NCBI GenBank assembly: GCA_045866215.1
Contig: AP035880.1
Span: forward strand, 2,852,001-2,916,000
DNA from: Croceivirga sp009797885
Lineage (GTDB): Bacteria; Bacteroidota; Bacteroidia; Flavobacteriales; Flavobacteriaceae
DNA: 64,000 nt
Direction: 5' to 3'
The position numbers and the translations under genes were made by a program. The notes below the pieces were generated by a model. That model did no database searches. It was not told where the DNA came from and was given only the letters and a program-made list of their open reading frames with translations. Below are positions 51,399-58,961 of the stretch, in pieces. The number at the start of each line of letters is the position of its first letter. The stretch's first letter is position 1.

Positions 51399-53908
51399 GC
51401 TTTGTGTGGTTTCCCTCCCGAGTATAACCTAACAAAGGTGTTTTTCACCCTTGTGGATATTAAAAAGTACGGAATCCAAATACCGGCACTTACGGCTTTT
51501 TTGGCAATGTCTGCATACAACCTTCGGTCTTCGGCGGGGTCAAGTAATTCTTCCGGAAGAATGGCATTGATAAAGAGGGTGTCCAAAATGGGTACAACGA
51601 GATTTATCACATAGAAGACAACCATTAGGACGGGAACGCTGGTCCGTTTTTTGGAGAAAAGGATAATAAGGAGAATGGTAAATACCAACAACAAAACGTT
51701 GTAGCCAAGCTCCAATCCTGCCGCAAAAGTCAATAGGCCCGCATTTTCATAGCCGTGGTACGCCGTCCATAACTCCGAATTAAAATAACCATTGGTTACC
51801 ACTTGGTATATCAGGATTACCGGTGTCAGAACCAATCCAATTGCAGGTAAGATCATCCACCCTCCGATAGGTTCCTCATAACCATCTCCCTTGGATTGTG
51901 GATTAAATCTACGGTATAGCATTCTTCCAAGGAGTATTCCCAGGGTCAGGAACAAAAAACTGATGACATAGGAAATCCAAGACAGTCCTCCGGAATTTTG
52001 GGTACCGGTTTTAGGGTAGGTCAATTGGTAATTGAGTTCTTTGTTGATTTTTTCTTGTTCTTTAATAAAACCCGCCACATCGGAAGCCTGCAAAAGATTC
52101 TTCTTTCGTTCGTACTCATGTTTTACTTGCACTGTTCTTCCTATGGTCTTGGAACTTCTTTGATAGTTGAATGCTTCATTGTCAATATCGAGACCAATAT
52201 CATTGGTGTTCCAGTGTTCTGGCAATGTTATATTCGTTTCCTGCGCAAACGAAACAGGTTCGCCTAAGTAATAGGGCATTTTCCTTGAGGGTGAGTTGAC
52301 ATATTCAATCATGGATTGCAATACCATAGGTTGTGATTCGGCAACAAAAAAATCAGGATTAAAATCACTGTTCCAGAAATCCTCAATGTTATAATATTCC
52401 TCTATCTTGATCTCATTGGAGGAATATCTTGAGTCATCCGTGAAATAAACCTTGTCCGTTGATTGTATTGTAGGATATAGACCGCTATAGAAGTTTAAGA
52501 AATCATTGGTGATCTTATCCTTGGGGTTGGAAAAAAAGTAATCCCTCATTTCATCTGCTTTTGAACCCTTGTAAACAGATTCTATCAAGAAGATGGCCTT
52601 TCCACCAATACTGTCCGTGGTAATGGTCTCGGTAATGGTTACTTCAGGCCTTTTTCCAGTCTTTGGAAGTGCCATCAATTTATTGGAGCCTTCTTTTAAA
52701 AGAAGGCCAACCTTATAATCCGGAGTATACATATGCCGTAAATCCCCTCCTTGATTGGAAATGGTGGGATCAATGACATATGATGTTCCCTCAAAATTAA
52801 AATGAACAATGCAATGATCAAATAGGTTGTGACTGGGAACGTACTTCTCGATCTCTTCCAAGTTACTGCTATTGACCAAAGTGGGATGGGCATTAATTCC
52901 ATGCTGTTGAAGTAACGTAGCCAATAGCAAGGATTTGTCCTTACAGTCCCCATAGCGTTGGTTCAATACTTTTTGGGGAGGATTGGGTTTATAGGCTCCT
53001 ATCCCCGACTCAAAACCAAGATACCTGATCTCATCTTGAACAAATCGAATAAGATGCAGTATTTGGTCTTCCTTGGTATCTTTCTCCCCTAAGACATCAT
53101 GTGGCAACACCAATTTTTGTAGTGGGAATCGATAGTGTGGGATGAATAGTTCGTTTACGGCCGACCAGTTGCCGAAGGTGCTCATGGATACATGCTTCTG
53201 AAAATCCATCCAGTATGGTACGTTCCCGTCATAAGTAAAGGAGTCGGTCCCATCCAGATCCCACAAATATTCGATATGGTCCCGATTTTCTTTGATTTTT
53301 GGTTCCACCGCTCCATTCAATACCTTGTGGGCCATCTTTTTTTTATAAGGGCAGAGTACCCTGGAATAAATCCTTTCCACAGGGGAAGTATACTGTTGAT
53401 AGAACCTAGCTGCATAATGGCCTCGCTTTATCGGGTTGAAACCTTTAATGGTCAAGGAATATTCTATGATATCATTTTTTCTTACATCGGTCAGATTTAC
53501 TACGGCGGTCACGGAACCATCGTAAAGTGACCTTTCAAGACTGGTTTCACGCTGATAGGTATTTATCTCCGCGCCAGCCAGTTTATCCAATTTTCTGCCA
53601 TCCCTATGAATGGTGATATTATGCATGGTAAGTGTTTGGTACGTGGGGTCAAAAGAAACATTGATGTCCGAAAAATCTTGGATTCCTTCGCTGTTATAGA
53701 CCTGGGTGGCATAATGCACATAGTACTCCTCTGTTTGTATATTATCTTGAAAATCAATAAGTAAGTAATTAAAAGCACCATCCTTATGCTGTTGGTTCCC
53801 ATCTATGCTTAAAATGTTTACCCAGTTGGGGATAGGGCCCTTGTTTACTTTTTGTGCAGGGGAATAAAAGTTGGAAGACAAAAAAAGGAGAAGTAAAAAG
53901 TTTCTCAT
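51395..53908 (-). CDS. DUF3857/transglutaminase-like membrane protein
   Basis: 837 residues from the ATG at 53908; an in-frame TTG 21 bases upstream is disfavoured. The signal peptide (FLLLLFLSSNFYSPAQ) is clear. DUF3857 occupies roughly 60-220. A transglutaminase-like core has the probable catalytic Cys in RYGDCKDKSLLLATLL, His in FDHCIVHF and Asp in VIDPT (about 310-390). The C-terminal 180 residues form about five helices of DUF2569 type, then a short tail. The pairing is seen in Bacteroidetes secreted proteases or amidases of unknown role. Cotranscription with tyrS is not possible as the genes converge. Confidence 0.85.
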   Translation of the reverse strand: MRNFLLLLFLSSNFYSPAQKVNKGPIPNWVNILSIDGNQQHKDGAFNYLLIDFQDNIQTEEYYVHYATQVYNSEGIQDFSDINVSFDPTYQTLTMHNITIHRDGRKLDKLAGAEINTYQRETSLERSLYDGSVTAVVNLTDVRKNDIIEYSLTIKGFNPIKRGHYAARFYQQYTSPVERIYSRVLCPYKKKMAHKVLNGAVEPKIKENRDHIEYLWDLDGTDSFTYDGNVPYWMDFQKHVSMSTFGNWSAVNELFIPHYRFPLQKLVLPHDVLGEKDTKEDQILHLIRFVQDEIRYLGFESGIGAYKPNPPQKVLNQRYGDCKDKSLLLATLLQQHGINAHPTLVNSSNLEEIEKYVPSHNLFDHCIVHFNFEGTSYVIDPTISNQGGDLRHMYTPDYKVGLLLKEGSNKLMALPKTGKRPEVTITETITTDSIGGKAIFLIESVYKGSKADEMRDYFFSNPKDKITNDFLNFYSGLYPTIQSTDKVYFTDDSRYSSNEIKIEEYYNIEDFWNSDFNPDFFVAESQPMVLQSMIEYVNSPSRKMPYYLGEPVSFAQETNITLPEHWNTNDIGLDIDNEAFNYQRSSKTIGRTVQVKHEYERKKNLLQASDVAGFIKEQEKINKELNYQLTYPKTGTQNSGGLSWISYVISFLFLTLGILLGRMLYRRFNPQSKGDGYEEPIGGWMILPAIGLVLTPVILIYQVVTNGYFNSELWTAYHGYENAGLLTFAAGLELGYNVLLLVFTILLIILFSKKRTSVPVLMVVFYVINLVVPILDTLFINAILPEELLDPAEDRRLYADIAKKAVSAGIWIPYFLISTRVKNTFVRLYSGGKPHKA

Positions 53909-53968
53909 AGAGGTTGGTTTGTAGTGCAAACGCTATTTCCTTGAAATCCGTATCCCAAAATACAAGAA

Positions 53969-54952
53969 TTAAAGTACCATTAAATTACAGCCCCTGACCT
54001 CTGAATGGTCAAATCGTCCCAGGATCTCAAAAGAACCATCATTATATGTTTTTCCCAAGTCCTGGGTGGCAATAAATGCACAGGAATTTATATTGGCCAG
54101 ATCAATGACATTGATACCACCTGTTTTTCCGTGTGTTTGGGCACTTAAGGGATCTTCGGTGTCCCTGGTCAGGACTTTCATCCATGGTGGGCAATTGAAA
54201 ATTCCGTTCCCTGTTGAATAACCCTGTGATAAAAGCTCGGTCATCCCATACTCGGAGTGAATTTTATTTACCCCAAATGCCCGCTTTAAAATAGCATGCA
54301 GTTCATTTCGTATCATTTCCTTTCGTCTGCCTTTCATGCCTCCGGTTTCCATAACAATGGTATCCCTTAAGGGGGGCCTGACCTTCTTGGCCAAATCCAA
54401 TAAGGCGAAACTTACCCCTATCAGTAAGGTCTTTTCCCCTTTCTCCGTGAGTGATAGCAGTTTTCTGGATAGGTCTTCCAGGTTATTGAGGTAAAATCCA
54501 CTTTCCAAATGTCCGGATTTTTTAATCAGGGTATCCACCATACAAATTAGTGAGGAACCTTGGCGTTCAAGATAGCTGGGGAGAAGGGCCAGGATACAAT
54601 AGTTGGATATGGGACCGTAAAAAAGTTCAAAAGTCCGTATAAAACTTCTTTTATAGATTTTTAAATCAATGACCAGGTGTTTACTGGTAACCGTTCCTGA
54701 AGTCCCGCTACTGGTAAAAATGGTTTGGGGTTCCCCATTGCCCGTTAGAACGTTTTTGGATTTAAAGAATTGTATGGGCAGAAATGGAATTTGTTCAATG
54801 GATCGTATCCTCTCCGGCTGAACTTTAAGATGGTGGCAAAATTCATTGTACACCTTATTTTTATGGTATTGGTATTGAAATACGTGCAGTGCGTTCTCGG
54901 TAAATTGGTCATCGTTCCTTATGGAAAATATACGGTCTTGGTCTGGAAACAT
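53969..54952 (-). CDS. LuxE-type acyl-protein synthetase-like protein
   Basis: 327 residues from the ATG at 54952. The family hallmark FTSSGTSGTVTSKHL lies at about 80-94, with GMTELLSQGYS near 238-248 and the ending HSEVRGCNLMVL typical of the C-terminus. LuxE activates fatty acids as acyl-AMP and passes them to an enzyme cysteine for luciferase aldehyde supply. In flavobacteria, single LuxE-type genes are found without luxA/B and act in other pathways, perhaps on aryl or acyl acids. No LuxC or LuxD is in the window. Its promoter box lies only eight bases upstream, so transcripts may be leaderless. Confidence 0.8.
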   Translation of the reverse strand: MFPDQDRIFSIRNDDQFTENALHVFQYQYHKNKVYNEFCHHLKVQPERIRSIEQIPFLPIQFFKSKNVLTGNGEPQTIFTSSGTSGTVTSKHLVIDLKIYKRSFIRTFELFYGPISNYCILALLPSYLERQGSSLICMVDTLIKKSGHLESGFYLNNLEDLSRKLLSLTEKGEKTLLIGVSFALLDLAKKVRPPLRDTIVMETGGMKGRRKEMIRNELHAILKRAFGVNKIHSEYGMTELLSQGYSTGNGIFNCPPWMKVLTRDTEDPLSAQTHGKTGGINVIDLANINSCAFIATQDLGKTYNDGSFEILGRFDHSEVRGCNLMVL

Positions 54953-54959
54953 CACATTG

Positions 54960-54967
54960 CAAAACTA
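54960..54967 (-). promoter_or_regulatory. -7 box of LuxE-type gene
   Basis: On the minus strand this reads TAGTTTTG, an exact TAnnTTTG match, starting eight bases ahead of the ATG at 54952. Transcription would begin within a few bases of the start codon, a leaderless arrangement. Weak as evidence alone. Confidence 0.4.
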
Positions 54968-54970
54968 AAA

Positions 54971-55003
54971 CAAAAAGCCCCGATAAGTAAACTCATCGGG
55001 GCT
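54971..55003 (-). terminator. intrinsic terminator of CTD gene 1
   Basis: AGCCCCGAT at 54976-54984 and ATCGGGGCT at 54995-55003 form a perfect nine-pair stem with a ten-base loop; on the minus strand it is followed by TTTTTG. It ends the minus-strand gene 55026-55346 ahead of the LuxE-type gene. Confidence 0.85.
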
Positions 55004-55025
55004 ATGGAAATGTTAGCTTGGATAG

Positions 55026-55346
55026 TTATTTTACCACCAATTTTCGGGTCATTGTTCTTTTTTGCTCAGTTACCTGGAGCACGTATACACCAGGGACCAA
55101 TCTGGAGATGTTTAAAGTATTGGTCGTTATTTTGTCCGTTAGTACCACTTCTCCAAAGACATCGAATACTTGAATTTCCTTTGTTCCATTATTCGCCGTT
55201 GTAATATAGATTTCCTCGCCATAAGCGGGGTTTGGATACATTTTAAATCCCGTTACTTCAACTGTTTTTGTATCGTTTATGCTCACAAGTTCTTGTCCAA
55301 ATGTGAATAGTGGTGCCATAAATAGGATGAGGTAGAGTTTCTTCAT
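55026..55346 (-). CDS. minimal T9SS sorting-domain protein 1
   Basis: 106 residues: signal peptide (MKKLYLILFMAPLFTFGQ), then a short linker of about 15 residues, then a T9SS type A sorting domain (about 34-106) with GFKMYPNP, KEIQVFDVFGEVV, LNISRLVPGVYVLQV and RKLVVK. There is essentially no passenger domain. Exported domains of this kind are usually cleaved by PorU, so what would remain is a peptide of about 15 residues. Its sequence is clearly related to the gene at 55481, so the two are paralogues. Function unknown. Confidence 0.8.
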   Translation of the reverse strand: MKKLYLILFMAPLFTFGQELVSINDTKTVEVTGFKMYPNPAYGEEIYITTANNGTKEIQVFDVFGEVVLTDKITTNTLNISRLVPGVYVLQVTEQKRTMTRKLVVK

Positions 55347-55480
55347 GCATTGCCGATTTGGGATGTTAGCACTATAAAAGTATGATAATCAGGAATGAAA
55401 AGGTAAAATATGTTGTGAAACCCAAAAGTTTGTAGGTGTGTTCGATGAACGGTAACCAAGATGTAGGTAAAGAAGGCTAA

Positions 55481-55789
55481 TTACTTGATGACCAATTTTC
55501 TAGTGGCCGTCTTATCCTTTTCTATCACACGAAGAATATACACCCCTTTTTCAAGTGCGGAAATGTTGAGCTCTTTCCCCAGAATTGTTGTTTGCAATAC
55601 CAAGGTTCCCAATACATCAAAGATGTGGATTTCTTTTGGGGCATCCAAGTATGTATCAATGTACACTTTTCCATTGATCGTAGGGTTTGGATATAACTTA
55701 AAGCCATCGATATCGACACTGCCATTGTTCTGCTGAGCACATACAAAGAAGCAAGTGAAGAAGAAAAATACAAGGTAAATCTGCTTCAT
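55481..55789 (-). CDS. minimal T9SS sorting-domain protein 2
   Basis: 102 residues from the ATG at 55789 (MKQIYLVFFFF); upstream in-frame extension lacks a signal. The layout equals the previous gene: signal peptide to about 19, a linker of about 9 residues, and a type A sorting domain with GFKLYPNP, KEIHIFDVLGTLVLQ, LNISALEKGVYILRV and RKLVIK. It shares about half its sorting-domain residues with protein 1 by eye. A TATATTTG box lies 28 bases upstream. Perhaps a carrier or modulator of the T9SS, but no data support this. Confidence 0.78.
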   Translation of the reverse strand: MKQIYLVFFFFTCFFVCAQQNNGSVDIDGFKLYPNPTINGKVYIDTYLDAPKEIHIFDVLGTLVLQTTILGKELNISALEKGVYILRVIEKDKTATRKLVIK

Positions 55790-55816
55790 AAAGTATTGGT
55801 AACAAAGGCTGTGCCA

Positions 55817-55824
55817 CAAATATA
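55817..55824 (-). promoter_or_regulatory. -7 box of minimal T9SS protein 2
   Basis: On the minus strand this reads TATATTTG, an exact TAnnTTTG match, 28 bases ahead of the ATG at 55789. Confidence 0.55.
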
Positions 55825-55890
55825 GTTATTTTGATGGGCCGTCCTAAAGGATGATGGGGAAAATCCCTACAGTTTTCGACAAACTGCATA

Positions 55891-55918
55891 AAAAAGCCCA
55901 GCATTTGCTGGGCTTTTT
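55891..55918. terminator. bidirectional intrinsic terminator
   Basis: GCCCAGC and GCTGGGC form the stem around ATTT, flanked by five A and five T residues. It ends the minus-strand TSP3/T9SS gene and could also work on the plus strand. Confidence 0.88.
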
Positions 55919-55935
55919 CACTGAAATGACTCCAT

Positions 55936-57489
55936 TTAGTTAACAAAAATCTTTCTATCCCCTTTTACGCTTTTAATGATATAGAGACCGGAGGGTAGGC
56001 TTAAAGCAGTTTCTGTCTCTTCCATGGTGTTGGAAACATTTTTCGAGGCTATCTTACGACCGGTAAGGTCGTAAATATCTACTACATAGCTTTGAGTGCC
56101 AACAAAATTGTTAAGATTTATTTGAAGTTTAGGGCCTGATGCCAATACAGGAATCTTTTTTGTCCTATCGTTGACAATAAAGCTCACTACTTCACCGAAT
56201 GTCCATGTATCGTCCGCAAAAAACCAAAAATGGCCAGAGAATGCAACATTGGGGCATCCTACACCAGGGAAAACTTCACTGATATGTTGGTCGAATTTAA
56301 ATGACTTGACCTCGTCAGGAGCTAAATTACTGTCTGATAGCTCTCTAAGGATACAATCATCCAATCCACCAAGAAAATTGTTCGGATTATTATTATAACC
56401 AAAGATACCTTCGGTTCCACCTGGCGATCCGCCTGTATTTTTGATTTTTACCTCTATTTCTATATTCTCGTTTCGAAAAAATTTCACGCTGGGGTAGCTA
56501 AGTCGATCTTTCGAATCAAAAAGTGTACGTTTGTCGTTGAATTCGTTCTTTCCTTTTATGACAACCTGATCTATTATAAACTCCGCAGGTCCGCTAGGTA
56601 GGGGACATCCATTGTTTGATTCTGGCCCTATTTCATCAGGGCAACCGTCTTGACTGTCAGGGATACCATCTCCATCACTATCTGGATCAGGGTATATATA
56701 GGTAAAAGTTTTTGTTGAATTTGCGTAGTTCACTTTAAGGGTAAATACTTGACCAGGATTGGTTGAGTAATTTATAAGCGATGTTAGCCATGAAGTTTTT
56801 GTGAAATAGTTAGTGTATATGATATCAACGTCATTTTCCCTGTTCCAGAATATTCTACCAATTTCGTTTGAAGAACTTGTTGTATTTCCCTTGTATAAAA
56901 ACAAGTCAATTTGATGATATCCATTGGCGGCGTAGGAATAGTCGCCTCTAATCTTGAACTCAAAGTCAAATCGATTGCCCGAAGTAAAAGACTGGTTTGT
57001 CGGTTCATTTACTTTAAAATCAATAATGTCAATGGTTTGTAATGGCCCCCTAGGACAGCCATTTAAAGCAATGAGGCCTGCTTCATTAGGGCAATCGTCC
57101 ATATCGTCCGGAACACCGTCCCCATCTTGATCACTTGGAACTGGGCAAACACGCTGTATGGTCATTGTTTCACCATCTACCCGATGATCCCAATCGCTAT
57201 GTTCATCGTCACCTGATAACCATAAATAATAATAGTTTAAACCTTCGCCAAAATCCAATAAGTAAAACTGCTTCGACTCCAATCTTTCGGCTATGGCTAT
57301 ACTCACCCGATCCCTTGCTCGGAAATCCGTGAAAGAAAAAGTTGTATTGCAGTTCGCTAATGCAATAGTTTCAGTAATATCGCCAACATTTTTTATTGTC
57401 CTAAAGAACGTATGATTTCTATAAGGATTAGATTGGGCAATTAATAATGTTGTAGTAAAAAATAGAAATAAAAAAGTAGTTTTTTTCAT
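55936..57489 (-). CDS. T9SS-exported protein with TSP3-like repeats
   Basis: 517 residues with signal peptide (FLFLFFTTTLLIAQ, about 6-19). Two calcium-binding thrombospondin type 3-like blocks are present: DQDGDGVPDDMDDCPNEAG at about 120-138, and DSDGDGIPDSQDGCPDEIG at about 270-288, each ending in a GCP. A beta-rich region follows, and the last about 60 residues are a type A T9SS sorting domain (SYVVDIYDLTGRKIASKN, SGLYIIKSV, KIFVN). It should be secreted or surface-attached. A perfect palindrome lies 61 bases ahead of the start. Confidence 0.8.
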   Translation of the reverse strand: MKKTTFLFLFFTTTLLIAQSNPYRNHTFFRTIKNVGDITETIALANCNTTFSFTDFRARDRVSIAIAERLESKQFYLLDFGEGLNYYYLWLSGDDEHSDWDHRVDGETMTIQRVCPVPSDQDGDGVPDDMDDCPNEAGLIALNGCPRGPLQTIDIIDFKVNEPTNQSFTSGNRFDFEFKIRGDYSYAANGYHQIDLFLYKGNTTSSSNEIGRIFWNRENDVDIIYTNYFTKTSWLTSLINYSTNPGQVFTLKVNYANSTKTFTYIYPDPDSDGDGIPDSQDGCPDEIGPESNNGCPLPSGPAEFIIDQVVIKGKNEFNDKRTLFDSKDRLSYPSVKFFRNENIEIEVKIKNTGGSPGGTEGIFGYNNNPNNFLGGLDDCILRELSDSNLAPDEVKSFKFDQHISEVFPGVGCPNVAFSGHFWFFADDTWTFGEVVSFIVNDRTKKIPVLASGPKLQINLNNFVGTQSYVVDIYDLTGRKIASKNVSNTMEETETALSLPSGLYIIKSVKGDRKIFVN

Positions 57490-57549
57490 GATATTGGGAT
57501 TTAAAAGTTTTCTTAAAATTATCAGAAAAAGACTACTTTATTTATTGTT

Positions 57550-57568
57550 TTACATTAAGCTAATGTAA
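57550..57568. promoter_or_regulatory. perfect palindrome ahead of TSP3 gene
   Basis: TTACATTA-AGC-TAATGTAA: eight-base perfect arms around three bases, 61-79 bases upstream of the gene at 57489 and 15 bases from the next terminator. It is too short-looped for a terminator and fits a dimeric regulator site. Binding protein unknown. Confidence 0.4.
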
Positions 57569-57582
57569 ATTTCGATAAAGTG

Positions 57583-57608
57583 AAAAGCCCCGCATTTGCG
57601 GGGCTTTT
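57583..57608 (-). terminator. intrinsic terminator of beta-helix gene
   Basis: AAAAGCCCCGC at 57583-57593 and GCGGGGCTTTT at 57598-57608 form a perfect hairpin with an ATTT loop. On the minus strand it ends the gene 57628-58905. Confidence 0.88.
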
Positions 57609-57627
57609 AAAGATATAATCTTAAATC

Positions 57628-58905
57628 TTAGTTGATTGTGGGAAAGGTAAATGCAGTCCAAGCAAAAGCAGTAGCATCGGCACCTGTATTGCTTGCTTCA
57701 ATGGTAATTGTTGCACCGACCTCATTTTTAATATCGGTCTCATCTACACCACCGGCAACACTTACTGCTATTGATGTGGAACTGGCCGCTGGCCCTCCAC
57801 CATCTGTTAGATCAATGAAATCGCTGGCGTCCGCATCCTCGCCTACATAAGCAACAAGGGCATTGGTGATTGTGGCACCACTTCCCCTTCGGATTTTAAT
57901 CATATCCGCCATTACTACATTGGCGGCATTTACAAGGGTTAATCCATTAATTGTAGGATTGGAAATTGGCTCCGCAGTATTATCGGACGAATTGCTATCA
58001 GCTTCAATTCCCCTTGGGTCATCGGTTACGTTTAAGAATCCATCGGCTCTTACACCATAGAAATTGGTTCCGGTGCCGGTCCAACCTTCAGCCCAATCAA
58101 ACATATCGTCTGTGGCATTTACTACCAATGCGTTGTCTACATTGACAGTTCCACCAAACCATTCAATACCATCATCGGCACCATCAAATACGGCGATATG
58201 ATTTACAGTGGTTCCACTACCAACGCCATAGAAGGTGATACCGTTAAATTCTTGCTCGCCATTGATCCTGGCCCCAGTATATTCTACTTGTACATAAGTT
58301 AATGTACCGGAGTTATCGTCGGAAACATTACCACCATATGTGAGGCCTACTACTTCGGCTTCGGCAGTTTCTCCAGAGTTGATAGGAGCTCTACCGGCCA
58401 AAATCAAGCCGCCCCAATCACCTGGACGCGGATTGTCAGCTGTAGAAGTGATAACAATTGGAGCAGCCATAGTACCCGCGGCATTGATGGTGGCTCCTTG
58501 TTCAATAGCAATAAAAACGTCAGTACCCCCCGCAACAGCTTGGATAGTTGTCCCGGCTTCTATAGTCAAGGTATTACCTTCTGTAACTACCAATTCTCCG
58601 GAAAGCACCCATTGGGTAGCAGCATCCAAAGTGATATCGGCATTTACTTCGCCTTCCAAGGCATCTGGATCTACATCTGGATCGTCTTGGGAATCAATAC
58701 TTCCATCCTTCTGCGGAGTGGTATCAGGACATGCTGCACAGACCCCACCACAATCTACACCGGTTTCGTTTTGATTCTGGATGTTATCTGAACAAGTTTC
58801 AGCAGCAGGAGGATTATCATCACCCCCGTCGTCGTCGTCGGAACAACTCAAAACAAAACCCGTTAAGGCTATTCCGACCAATAAATACTTAAGATTTCTC
58901 ATCAT
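57628..58905 (-). CDS. beta-helix-type lipoprotein, Cys-rich N-terminus
   Basis: 425 residues with lipobox LSC ending at Cys21. An acidic DDDD stretch and a Cys-rich motif (CSDNIQNQNETGVDCGGVCAAC, about 38-59) precede a long region of repeated beta turns with NGITFYGVGSGTTVNHIAVF and DDGIEWFGGTVNVDNALVV style repeats, like a right-handed parallel beta-helix. It lies just downstream of a TonB receptor (57 bases) on the same strand and is likely its surface partner. Substrate unknown, and the phosphate hypothesis is discussed in the findings. Confidence 0.75.
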   Translation of the reverse strand: MMRNLKYLLVGIALTGFVLSCSDDDDGGDDNPPAAETCSDNIQNQNETGVDCGGVCAACPDTTPQKDGSIDSQDDPDVDPDALEGEVNADITLDAATQWVLSGELVVTEGNTLTIEAGTTIQAVAGGTDVFIAIEQGATINAAGTMAAPIVITSTADNPRPGDWGGLILAGRAPINSGETAEAEVVGLTYGGNVSDDNSGTLTYVQVEYTGARINGEQEFNGITFYGVGSGTTVNHIAVFDGADDGIEWFGGTVNVDNALVVNATDDMFDWAEGWTGTGTNFYGVRADGFLNVTDDPRGIEADSNSSDNTAEPISNPTINGLTLVNAANVVMADMIKIRRGSGATITNALVAYVGEDADASDFIDLTDGGGPAASSTSIAVSVAGGVDETDIKNEVGATITIEASNTGADATAFAWTAFTFPTIN

Positions 58906-58961
58906 TTACAAGAATTAAAAATTAGTGATTGTTATAAATATTAAAGTTTTAAAGTGCGTTT

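Noticed and set aside
58340..58774. Plus-strand frame of 144 codons opposite the beta-helix lipoprotein
   Set aside because: It is a shadow of a gene with repeated Asp, Gly and Thr codons and has no initiation signals.
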